Positions 1 through 6,888 of a stretch of 33,493 bases of DNA are shown here, piece after piece; position 1 is the stretch's first letter; every line of letters starts with the position of its first letter. The translations under genes and the position numbers were made by a program. This DNA comes from Actinomycetota bacterium (lineage in GTDB: Bacteria; Actinomycetota; Aquicultoria; Aquicultorales; Aquicultoraceae). The stretch lies in the NCBI GenBank assembly GCA_030018005.1, contig JASEGT010000019.1:1-33493 (forward strand), in the 5' to 3' direction. The notes below the pieces were generated by a model. It was not told the origin of the DNA. It saw only the letters and a program-made list of their open reading frames with translations, and did not search any database.

Positions 1-710
1 TCGATTTTAATCTCGCCGCCGATACATTTGGCGCCCTGGCCCCACTTAAGCTCGATAGTCTCGACGCCCAGCTTGTCGAGAACGTACTCGGCCACACCAA
101 AACGCGTATCCTCGACGTTGAGTTGGACAATCATGTCGCCGTAACCCTCGTGCCATTTCTTGTAGAGCTCGACGCGGCGTCGCATCTCTGGAGACTCGGT
201 TACTTTGCCGTTCTTGAATTCGGCTTGCGGGTCGATACCGCAAACGTTCTCACCGCATACGAGGCTGATACCCGCGATTGCGGCTCCCGCTGCGAAATGT
301 TCCCAGTTGCGGCGGGCGATATCGGTCGAGCCGAGCGCCCCGGTAAAGACCGGCACGCGCATCTTGACTTTATTGTCGACACCGAACTCGGTCTCGGTGC
401 TGACCATGGGGAAGAGGCTGTTATCCGGGTCGCCTACTACGCCTGCGGGCAAACCTTTTGCCCCGAAGGCATATCCCATGATATTTAGGTGGGAGTAGTC
501 GATTGGATAATCCTTGTCGGCTCCGGCGGTGACGGTACCGTAGGGGCCTGGGTAGATTACTTCTCTTCCGCGAAACGAGGCTTTAAATACCTCGCAGTTG
601 CCCCGGCAGCCGTCTTCGCAGCGAGTGCAAAGACCCGAGCCGGGAACGACGCTGCGCGAGCGGTTAGTAGTGCCCGTCGCGTCATTGGCGTTTGGACGCT
701 GTAGATTCAT
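1..710 (-). CDS. FMN-binding glutamate synthase domain protein, 3' end cut by window
   Basis: The reading frame is open from the ATG at 710 to the window edge (236 codons) with no stop, so the C-terminal part is missing. A strong ribosome site (GAGGAGAG) lies just before the ATG. The N-terminus carries a four-Cys cluster (CTRCEDGCRGNC, about residues 29-40), then IYPGPYG, DYSHLNIMGYA and later GMD/ELKWGQGAK-type segments. This resembles the single-domain, archaeal-type glutamate synthase (COG0069) with an added N-terminal Fe-S-like motif. The family makes glutamate from glutamine (or ammonia-derived amide nitrogen) and 2-oxoglutarate on FMN. It lies 121 bp downstream of nrpR on the same strand, which suggests it is part of the NrpR nitrogen regulon. 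The redox partner and the glutaminase subunit are not in view. Family assignment is from remembered conserved segments, not a search. Confidence 0.85.
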   Translation of the reverse strand, partial: MNLQRPNANDATGTTNRSRSVVPGSGLCTRCEDGCRGNCEVFKASFRGREVIYPGPYGTVTAGADKDYPIDYSHLNIMGYAFGAKGLPAGVVGDPDNSLFPMVSTETEFGVDNKVKMRVPVFTGALGSTDIARRNWEHFAAGAAIAGISLVCGENVCGIDPQAEFKNGKVTESPEMRRRVELYKKWHEGYGDMIVQLNVEDTRFGVAEYVLDKLGVETIELKWGQGAKCIGGEIKI

Positions 711-783
711 TCTTCTCTCCTCTTGCAATAGAGTTGGACTTTACATTATTCGTTTTTGATTCTATTGAAAATGTTTATGAAGC

Positions 784-808
784 TTTTGAGCGACAGCGCG
801 CTCGAAAA
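784..808. other. Short hairpin between nrpR and the glutamate synthase gene
   Basis: GAGCG (788-792) pairs with CGCTC (799-803) around a 6-nt loop, flanked by TTTT on the left and AAAA on the right. It sits between nrpR (stop at 832) and the glutamate synthase start (710). It could be a weak terminator for nrpR or an operator. There is no clear T-run after it on the minus strand. Confidence 0.3.
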
Positions 809-831
809 TCTTGTCGATACCCCCTTTCAAA

Positions 832-1812
832 TTAGAGATTCCAAAAACTGACCAGCTTATCGAAGTCTATAAGCGTGCTCATTGCCTTGCTGTCGGTCTT
901 TATCCCCGACTCTTCCAGAGCGGCCAGGGGATTGAGACCGCCCATGACGACCAAACCTATCCGACCGGGGTTGACCGCGGTCTCGAGTATGGGCTGTCCG
1001 GGACGGCCGAAACGCAAAACACCATAGAAGCCGGCCTCCTCCAGCACCTTAAGGAGCGCCTTAGCTTTGTCGGTGGCGACCGCCGGTATTTCGCGAAAAC
1101 CAGCCAATATCTTGCCGCTGCCCGTGAGCGCGACCTCTTGGACCGAGGTCATCTTGCTGGCGATAAATATTTCCAGCGGGTCGATCGTGGTTCCCGCGTA
1201 GGTTATCAACTCGGTAAAACGCAACGGTTCTCCCTTGTCGAACTGGAGAATCCCACCGAACTTTGAATCGACGGGAATACCCGCCTGAAGAAAGATGCTG
1301 TTAAGCGTAATGCTGCAAATCGTGCCAAATGCCACGGAGCCGGCTGGGACCTCGATTGAGCCTATAAACTCGCCTTCGTTCGCGATGGCGACGAGGTCGC
1401 TGATGCCGAGCTTCGCGGCGAACGCGTCCTTCATGATGCTGAGCGCTTTATCCAAGACCTTTCGCGGCATCAGGGTCACATTTAGAATAACCCGGCCCAT
1501 CTTCTTGACGAGATTCAAATCCGCCATGAAAGAGAGAGTGTCGATTTTGGTGATAACCAGGCCGAGCTTGTCGGCGACGAGGGCATCGGAGAGTTCTTCT
1601 CTACCTCTAACTGTCAGGAGTCGCCCTTCTTTGCCGCGGACCTCAGTCAGACCACGCTCGTCCATCAATTGAAGATGATACCGGACGGCTCGCTCGCTAA
1701 GGTCGATACCGAATGACTTAAGCCGCTTGGAAATAATGCCTGCCCCAAGCGGTTCTTTTTCCTTTGATAAGATGTCGAGAATCGTCACCGATTTTCTTTC
1801 GATTTCGTGCAT
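832..1812 (-). CDS. nrpR: NrpR-family nitrogen transcriptional regulator
   Basis: 326 aa. The N-terminal ~75 residues form a winged helix-turn-helix (ISKRLKSFGIDLSERAVRYH, then VRGKEGR) of the type in NrpR. The rest (about 85-322) is one NrpR regulatory domain (DUF128), with segments such as MADLNLVKKMGRVILNV, VPAGSVAFGTICSITLN, SKFGGILQF and GRIGLVVMGGLNPLAALEE. In methanogens NrpR represses nitrogen fixation and ammonia assimilation genes and is released by 2-oxoglutarate. Some archaeal versions carry two regulatory domains; this one has one. The next gene on the same strand is a glutamate synthase, which fits a nitrogen-assimilation regulator. A 16-bp palindrome lies in its own leader (1844-1859), suggesting autoregulation. 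AAGG sits 9 nt before the ATG. Family call is confident; target genes are inferred. Confidence 0.87.
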   Translation of the reverse strand: MHEIERKSVTILDILSKEKEPLGAGIISKRLKSFGIDLSERAVRYHLQLMDERGLTEVRGKEGRLLTVRGREELSDALVADKLGLVITKIDTLSFMADLNLVKKMGRVILNVTLMPRKVLDKALSIMKDAFAAKLGISDLVAIANEGEFIGSIEVPAGSVAFGTICSITLNSIFLQAGIPVDSKFGGILQFDKGEPLRFTELITYAGTTIDPLEIFIASKMTSVQEVALTGSGKILAGFREIPAVATDKAKALLKVLEEAGFYGVLRFGRPGQPILETAVNPGRIGLVVMGGLNPLAALEESGIKTDSKAMSTLIDFDKLVSFWNL

Positions 1813-1843
1813 GTAAGCGAACCTTCAGCAAGCCATCGGCACA

Positions 1844-1859
1844 CGGCAACCGTTTGCCG
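1844..1859. promoter_or_regulatory. Palindrome in nrpR leader, candidate operator
   Basis: CGGCAACCGTTTGCCG is an inverted repeat with 6-bp arms (CGGCAA/TTGCCG) and near-symmetric centre. It lies 32 bp upstream of the nrpR ATG and downstream of its likely promoter. The position suits autorepression. It does not match the GGAA-N8-TTCC operator known from Methanococcus NrpR, so the binding protein is unproven. Confidence 0.45.
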
Positions 1860-1879
1860 ACTAAATTATCATAGCCTAT

Positions 1880-1909
1880 ATATTAAAGCAGGTAGTCGTA
1901 TTTATGCAA
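1880..1909 (-). promoter_or_regulatory. Likely nrpR promoter
   Basis: On the minus strand TTGCAT (1904-1909) and TAATAT (1880-1885) are separated by 18 bp, a reasonable sigma-A-type promoter. Predicted transcription start is near 1873, giving a leader of about 60 nt that includes the palindrome at 1844-1859. Confidence 0.45.
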
Positions 1910-2009
1910 ATAAAATTAACATATCCTTCACATGCGGGGAATATGGGCGAAACACCGGGTGTCACTAGCGGCTGTAGGGGCATAAAGATTTAAAGAATCA
2001 GCGCGGCGC

Positions 2010-2034
2010 GGTTCGAATCCTAAGCGGGGAGCCA
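2010..2034 (+). pseudogene. Orphan tRNA 3'-end fragment (tRNA-Asn-like)
   Basis: GGTTCGAATCC followed by GCGGGGAGCCA has the T-loop, acceptor strand, discriminator G and CCA layout of a tRNA 3' end, most like tRNA-Asn. No matching 5' acceptor (TCCCCGC) lies in the preceding 90 bp, and the T stem pairs at only two positions, so this is not a functional tRNA. It could be a relic or an attachment-site scar from integration at a tRNA 3' end. No integrase is seen nearby. Confidence 0.4.
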
Positions 2035-2088
2035 AATTTAATGCTCATGCTAATCGTCTCGCACGCGGAATCGTGTTTTAATCTGCGG

Positions 2089-2117
2089 GACCGTACCCCG
2101 TTTTCGGGGGGAAGGTC
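2089..2117. other. Hairpin in the nrpR-polA intergenic region
   Basis: CCCCG (2096-2100), loop TTTT, CGGGG (2105-2109), with an outer GACC (2089-2092)/GGTC (2114-2117) pair across an internal loop. There is no T-run on either side, so it does not look like an intrinsic terminator. Function unknown. The rest of the 489-bp gap (1813-2301) holds the elements listed separately and no gene that I can support. Confidence 0.35.
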
Positions 2118-2182
2118 ATTCTACCCATTTCAGAAGATAAATAGCTGATAACAAGTTATATAAAGCGGACTATCAACTATTA

Positions 2183-2225
2183 AACGCTATAATTAAGCCA
2201 TCCGGAAATATTGAACGCTATAATT
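2183..2225 (+). promoter_or_regulatory. Tandem -10 elements upstream of polA
   Basis: The 12-mer AACGCTATAATT occurs twice (2183-2194 and 2214-2225), 31 bp apart, each containing a perfect TATAAT. Neither has a convincing TTGACA at the usual distance. Transcription from the second would begin near 2231, which rules out translation starts at or before 2224 and supports the TTG at 2302 for polA. Confidence 0.5.
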
Positions 2226-2301
2226 GTGTATGCCGTCTCGTGTCTGTACAATAAAACGAGAACCACTCGTTAATCGAATCCCACACAGAGGCAGTGTAAC
2301 T

Positions 2302-4977
2302 TTGAAGAATAAAATCATCCTAATCGACGGCAACAGCTTGGTATATAGGGCGTTTTTCGCGCTGCCGACGACGCTTGCAAACTCGAAAGGGCAGGTGACA
2401 AACGCGGTCTACGGCTTTACGAGCATGCTTATAAAGCTGCTCAAAGATGAGAAGCCGGATGTCGTAATCGTAGCCTTCGACCGCGCCGCGCCGACCTTCC
2501 GACACGAGCAATTCGAAGACTACAAAGCGCACCGTGAGCCGACGCCGGATGACCTAATCAGCCAGTTTCCGCTTGTCAAAGAGGTGCTGAGGGCGCTCAA
2601 TATCCCGATATATGAACTCGACGGTTTCGAGGCCGATGACATACTGGCGACGCTCGCGTCGAGAGCCGAGGCCGAAGACGACGAGGTGCTGGTCGTCACA
2701 GGCGACCGAGACGCGTTTCAGCTAGTCGATGACCATATAAAAATCATGACCACCCGCAAGGGGATCTCGGACATTGTGATTTACGACCGCGCCAAGGTCA
2801 TTGAGCGCTACGGGATTACGCCCGAGCAGGTGCCGGATTATCTCGCGCTCAAAGGCGATGCCTCGGACAATATCCCTGGAGTGCCCGGTATCGGCGAGAA
2901 GACCGCGGCTAAGCTTATCCGGCAATACGGAAGAGTCGAGGAAATCCTTGCGGGCCTCGATAAGATAGAGAACAAGCGCTGGCGGGCGATGCTCGAAGAA
3001 AACGCCGCCGAAGCCGAACTCTCAAAACGACTCGCGATACTCGAGCGCGACGTGCCGATAGAGGTCGATTTCAGCGAGTGCCGTGTAGGCGGCTTTGACG
3101 AGCAAGAGGTTCGCCGCGTCTTCGCCGACTTGGAGTTTTTTACGCTCCTCGACAGGTTTTTTGCTCAAAGCAAAAACCAGCCGGCTCAGCCGTCCGAAAC
3201 CGGCGTACCCATAACCGCAACAACCGGTCCCGACATCATATATCTGGCACATGAGGAAGATGTGAAGCAGCTCGCCGCCGAACTCGACGCAGCGGGGCAG
3301 TTCGCCATCGTGGTCCGCGCGAGCGGCGAGAACAGCATCGACCGCGATATCGAAGCGCTGGCCATAGCATATGGCGAGGACAAGGTCTATATAGCCAAAG
3401 AGGCGACGACGCTCTTCGACGAGAACGAGCAGGCAATCGGCGCGCAAAACCTGCTGCGGATGCTCAAAACGCAGCTTGAGAGCGCTGCTATAGCCAAAGT
3501 CGGACACGAACTCAAGCAAGTCATGCTCGCGCTCTGGAACGAGGATATCCACCTCGGCGGTATAGCGTTCGACACCGAAATCGCCGCATATCTCATCAAC
3601 CCCGACCGCTCGTCATATCCTATAGAGGAGCTGGCCGCTATCTATCTCGGCATGGTGCTTTCGGGCACGACCGGCGATGAGCGCCTCGCGCTGGAGGCGG
3701 TCGCAAACCTGCGCCTCAAGTCAAAGCTCGAGGAGATTCTCGAAGAACAAAATCTGTTAAAGCTCTTCAATGAGATCGAGATGCCGCTCATACCCGTTCT
3801 CGCCAAGATGGAGCACGAAGGGGTCGGCATAGACACCGACTATCTAAGCGACCTCTCTAAAGAGACGGAGCTTCTTCTCGAGTCGATAGAAAACGATATC
3901 TACTCGCTGGCGGGACAGGAGTTCAACATCAACTCCCCGCAGCAACTCGGCGTCATCCTCTTCGAGCAGCTCGGCCTACCGAAGTCGAAGAAGACCAAGA
4001 CCGGCTATTCGACCGACGCAAACGTCCTGGCAAAATTGTTGACCGTCCATCCCATAGTCGAGAAGATTGTAAGCTTCCGAGAGTTGGCCAAGCTGAAGTC
4101 TACCTATATAGACGCGCTCCCGAGGCTCGTCAACCGTAAGACCGGCAAGATTCACACCTCGTTCAACCAGACGGTAACGACAACGGGGCGTCTCAGCAGC
4201 AGCAACCCAAACCTGCAAAATATCCCGGTCCGCACTGAGCTTGGCTCGCGCATGCGCGCCGCGTTTATCCCGTCGCGACCCGGAGAGTTCTTTCTATCGG
4301 CCGATTATTCCCAGATAGAGTTGCGTCTGCTCGCGCATTATTCAGGCGAAGAGGTGCTGATAAGGGCGTTCGAGGCCGACGAAGATATTCATGAAGTGAC
4401 GGCGATAGAGGTCTTCGGTGTCTTGCCCGAGCAGGTGACATCGCAGATGCGCCGTATCGCCAAGATGGTCAATTTCGGCGTTCTCTACGGTATGAGCGCG
4501 TACGGGCTATCCGACCGGCTCGGTATCCCGGTGGGCGACGCCCGCACCTTCATCGACAAATACTTCAAGAGCCTCCCCAAAGTCGAGGAATTCATAGCAA
4601 GGACGATAGCCGAAACGCGAGAGAAGGGCTACGTCGAAACGCTCCTCGGTCGAAGGCGCTATATCCCCGAGCTTAAAAGCAGCAATGGCAGGATTCGCAG
4701 CCTCGGCGAAAGGTTTGCGGTAAATGCGCCGCTACAGGGTAGCGCCGCTGACATCATCAAGCTGGCGATGGTCCGGGTCGACAAAGAGCTTGAGGAGCAG
4801 GCATTCCAGGCGAGAATGGTCCTGCAGGTCCACGATGAGCTTATCTTCGAGACATCCGAGGGCGAGCTGGATACGCTGAGCTTGATGGTCAGAGATATCA
4901 TGGAGCACGCGTTTCCGCTCAGAGTACGTCTAAAAGTCGATGTTTCTTCAGGTTTTAATTGGAAAGAAGCGAAATAG
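2302..4977 (+). CDS. polA: DNA polymerase I, proofreading domain degenerate
   Basis: 891 aa from the TTG at 2302. An in-frame start at 2224 exists but lies at the predicted -10 box; an AGAGG site precedes the TTG by 10 nt, and family members begin near KNKIILIDGNSLVYRAFF. The N-terminal 5'-3' exonuclease is intact (VIVAFD, EADDILATLA, GDRDAFQL, GDASDNIPGVPGIGEKTA). The middle domain lacks the DxE and exo II residues of proofreading enzymes (around residue 334 reads FAIVVRASGEN), so 3'-5' exonuclease activity is probably lost, as in Taq and Bst enzymes. Polymerase motif A is DYSQIELR (Asp668), motif B KMVNFGVLYG (Lys721) and motif C QVHDE (His844, Asp845). It fills gaps after excision repair and removes Okazaki primers. 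It is followed by rpsA as in other actinobacteria. Confidence 0.97.
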   Translation: MKNKIILIDGNSLVYRAFFALPTTLANSKGQVTNAVYGFTSMLIKLLKDEKPDVVIVAFDRAAPTFRHEQFEDYKAHREPTPDDLISQFPLVKEVLRALNIPIYELDGFEADDILATLASRAEAEDDEVLVVTGDRDAFQLVDDHIKIMTTRKGISDIVIYDRAKVIERYGITPEQVPDYLALKGDASDNIPGVPGIGEKTAAKLIRQYGRVEEILAGLDKIENKRWRAMLEENAAEAELSKRLAILERDVPIEVDFSECRVGGFDEQEVRRVFADLEFFTLLDRFFAQSKNQPAQPSETGVPITATTGPDIIYLAHEEDVKQLAAELDAAGQFAIVVRASGENSIDRDIEALAIAYGEDKVYIAKEATTLFDENEQAIGAQNLLRMLKTQLESAAIAKVGHELKQVMLALWNEDIHLGGIAFDTEIAAYLINPDRSSYPIEELAAIYLGMVLSGTTGDERLALEAVANLRLKSKLEEILEEQNLLKLFNEIEMPLIPVLAKMEHEGVGIDTDYLSDLSKETELLLESIENDIYSLAGQEFNINSPQQLGVILFEQLGLPKSKKTKTGYSTDANVLAKLLTVHPIVEKIVSFRELAKLKSTYIDALPRLVNRKTGKIHTSFNQTVTTTGRLSSSNPNLQNIPVRTELGSRMRAAFIPSRPGEFFLSADYSQIELRLLAHYSGEEVLIRAFEADEDIHEVTAIEVFGVLPEQVTSQMRRIAKMVNFGVLYGMSAYGLSDRLGIPVGDARTFIDKYFKSLPKVEEFIARTIAETREKGYVETLLGRRRYIPELKSSNGRIRSLGERFAVNAPLQGSAADIIKLAMVRVDKELEEQAFQARMVLQVHDELIFETSEGELDTLSLMVRDIMEHAFPLRVRLKVDVSSGFNWKEAK

Positions 4978-4984
4978 AATTGCC

Positions 4985-5009
4985 AAACCGGTTTATTTAG
5001 CTTAAGCTA
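4985..5009. promoter_or_regulatory. Two adjacent perfect palindromes downstream of polA
   Basis: AAACCGGTTT (4985-4994) and TAGCTTAAGCTA (4998-5009) are both perfect palindromes, 3 bp apart, immediately after the polA stop and about 40 bp before the candidate structured RNA. They could be operator sites for the RNA/rpsA transcript. No family operator is recognised with confidence. Confidence 0.4.
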
Positions 5010-5051
5010 TATACCAGCAAGGTGAAAAAGCAGTTCAACTAGAGGAATTCT

Positions 5052-5185
5052 TGCGGGTAAGCGGCGATGCCGCGTGGATAGAAAGGAAAAGTGGAGTTGA
5101 GGGCAGACTGATCAAGTTCGTCTTTTCCCGAAGCAACACAGAGTCCATGTCGCACTTAAATTACCGTTAGGACGGATAGCCCGCA
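5052..5185 (+). ncRNA. Candidate structured RNA or riboswitch-like leader before rpsA
   Basis: A closing helix pairs TGCGGGT (5052-5058) with GCCCGCA (5179-5185, one G-U). Inside are GCGGC-GAT-GCCGC (5061-5073), GGAAAAG (5085-5091) with CTTTTCC (5122-5128), and a smaller GTCC/GGAC helix (5143-5146/5170-5173). The closing helix abuts an intrinsic terminator at 5186. This is the layout of a multibranched regulatory RNA or a free-standing small RNA. I compared it mentally with common riboswitches, 6S, SRP and RNase P RNAs and found no match. There is no ORF of substance in the region. Structure is from hand pairing only. Confidence 0.4.
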
Positions 5186-5212
5186 GCCACCTCTGGTGGC
5201 ATTTTTGTTTTT
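5186..5212 (+). terminator. Intrinsic terminator upstream of rpsA
   Basis: GCCACC (5186-5191), loop TCT, GGTGGC (5195-5200), then ATTTTTGTTTTT. It ends the polA transcript and/or the candidate RNA at 5052-5185. It lies 38 bp before the rpsA start, so it could also act as an attenuator. Confidence 0.8.
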
Positions 5213-5250
5213 AATCGCCTATTGCTAAAAATTTGGGAGGTTTTAGATTA

Positions 5251-6765
5251 ATGTCCGAAAAAGAACCAATTGACAATCCGGAAAGCTACATGATCATGAA
5301 CGAGGACGGAGTACTAGTCCCCGATTACGATCAAACCATCAAGGTCTTCGATGATGGCGACATAGTCGTCGGCGAAGTCGTAAAAGTCGACCGCGATGAG
5401 GTGCTCGTAGACATCGGCTACAAGTCGGAAGGAGCGATTCCCGCCAGGGAGCTTTCGATTAGACCCGATGCCGACCCCTTCGAAATCGTCAAAGTAGGCG
5501 ACCGCATCGAAGCGCTCGTCCTTCAAAAAGAGGATAAAGAAGGAAGACTCATTCTCTCGAAGAAGCGTGCCGAGTATGAGCAAGCTTGGATTAGAATCCA
5601 GGCGCTCGCAAATACCAGCGAGACGATTGAGGGAAACGTCATCGAAGTCGTAAAAGGTGGGCTGATAGTCAACATCGGGTTAAGAGGGTTTTTGCCGGCG
5701 TCGCTAGTCGACTTGAGACGAACAAAAGACCTCCATCAATTCATCGGCCAGACCATGGAATGCCGGATTATCGAAATGGATCGCAACAGAAACAACGTGG
5801 TTCTTTCGAGGCGTGCGGTTCTTGAGGAGGAGAAGAAACACGAGAAGGGCAAACTCCTCGAGAAGATAGTCAAGGGAGCGGTGCTCGAAGGCAAAATCTC
5901 GAGTATCGTCGACTTTGGAGCATTCGTCGACCTTGGCGGCATAGACGGACTTATCCACATCTCGGAACTCTGCTGGAACCATATCGACCACCCGTCAGAA
6001 GTCGTGGCAGTCGGTGATGATGTAAAAGTCCAGGTTTTGGATGTTGACTTCGACCGCGAGAGAATCTCTCTCGGGCTTCGCCAAACACAGGAAGATCCCT
6101 GGAGACAAAAAGTGAGCGACTACAACGTAGACCAGCTCATAACAGGCAAGGTAACCAAGCTCGTGCCGTTTGGGGCGTTTGTCGAAATAGAAGAGGGCCT
6201 CGAAGGTCTCATCCACATCTCGGAACTTGCGCACAAGCATGTTGAGATGCCGGAAGAGATCGTCAAGGTGGGCGAGAGCGTCGATGTTAAAATCGTCGGT
6301 ATCGATGTCGACAAGAGAAGGGTAAGCTTGAGCGTCAAGCAGACTCTTCCCGCACCGGAGGATACTAAAGCAGAGGCTGCAGCTGAGACGGAAGATGTAG
6401 AAGAAGCGACCGTTGAAATTGCAGTAGCTGAAGAGGTCGAGCCTACGGTGGTAGAGACTACTGTAGAAGAGACGGGCGTCGTCGAGGCCGTAGCTGAGGA
6501 AGCTGTAGCCGAAGAAGTCGCCGAAGAAGCTGCGGCTCCTACGGAAGCCGAGGAGACGGCAGCAGACGAGACAGCTGAGCAAACCGTAGAAGAACCGCTT
6601 GTCGAAGAAGTAGCTGTTGAAGAAGCCACAACAGAAGCTGTTGAAGAAGTAACAGAAACAGCGACTGAAGAAGAGGCAACTGTGGCGGTCACGCCGGGCT
6701 CGCTTGAGGACGTGCTCAGCCAAATGAAGAAAGAGCATCCCAAAAAAGGATCGGGCGCGGAGTAA
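5251..6765 (+). CDS. rpsA: 30S ribosomal protein S1, four S1 repeats plus long acidic tail
   Basis: 504 aa from the ATG at 5251. The ribosome site GGGAGG sits 10 nt upstream; an in-frame TTG at 5233 overlaps that site and is rejected. Four S1 RNA-binding repeats lie at about residues 36-105, 122-190, 208-275 and 297-365, the last two with classic FGAFV...GLIHISEL cores. From about 366 the protein becomes a Glu/Ala/Val/Thr-rich low-complexity tail of roughly 115 residues, ending in a short basic segment (KKEHPKKGSGAE). Actinobacterial S1 proteins have four repeats with variable tails, but this tail is long and strongly acidic. S1 helps the 30S subunit capture mRNA. It is followed by its own terminator, so it is probably monocistronic. 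Confidence 0.95.
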   Translation: MSEKEPIDNPESYMIMNEDGVLVPDYDQTIKVFDDGDIVVGEVVKVDRDEVLVDIGYKSEGAIPARELSIRPDADPFEIVKVGDRIEALVLQKEDKEGRLILSKKRAEYEQAWIRIQALANTSETIEGNVIEVVKGGLIVNIGLRGFLPASLVDLRRTKDLHQFIGQTMECRIIEMDRNRNNVVLSRRAVLEEEKKHEKGKLLEKIVKGAVLEGKISSIVDFGAFVDLGGIDGLIHISELCWNHIDHPSEVVAVGDDVKVQVLDVDFDRERISLGLRQTQEDPWRQKVSDYNVDQLITGKVTKLVPFGAFVEIEEGLEGLIHISELAHKHVEMPEEIVKVGESVDVKIVGIDVDKRRVSLSVKQTLPAPEDTKAEAAAETEDVEEATVEIAVAEEVEPTVVETTVEETGVVEAVAEEAVAEEVAEEAAAPTEAEETAADETAEQTVEEPLVEEVAVEEATTEAVEEVTETATEEEATVAVTPGSLEDVLSQMKKEHPKKGSGAE

Positions 6766-6778
6766 CCCGCAATATTTC

Positions 6779-6806
6779 AAGGGCCTTGCACTGCAGGGCC
6801 CTTTTT
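6779..6806 (+). terminator. rpsA terminator
   Basis: AAGGGCC (6779-6785) pairs with GGCCCTT (6797-6803), followed by a T-run ending at 6806, 14 bp after the rpsA stop. Confidence 0.88.
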
Positions 6807-6872
6807 AGTTTGGGCTTCGCGCTGCTGTCGAGCGAGAATTGGCACGCAAAGACGGTAGTTCGCCGGCGTATC

Positions 6873-6881
6873 TGGTATAGT
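6873..6881 (+). promoter_or_regulatory. Extended -10 promoter of the VanZ-like/coaE operon
   Basis: TGGTATAGT is an extended -10 box. Its end is 7 nt before the ATG at 6889, so transcription would begin at or next to the start codon and give a leaderless mRNA. No ribosome site is seen before the ATG. The same TGGTATA element precedes uvrA and the gene at 32060. Confidence 0.55.
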
Positions 6882-6888
6882 GTTCATT

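Noticed and set aside
1940-2034. A complete tRNA or tmRNA at the GGTTCGAATCC sequence
   Set aside because: No matching 5' acceptor strand and no proper anticodon or T stem could be drawn.
5995-6780. Long minus-strand open frames opposite the rpsA tail
   Set aside because: They arise from the repetitive Glu/Ala/Val codons of the S1 tail and give biased Phe/Tyr/Cys or Ser/Thr translations with no domain.
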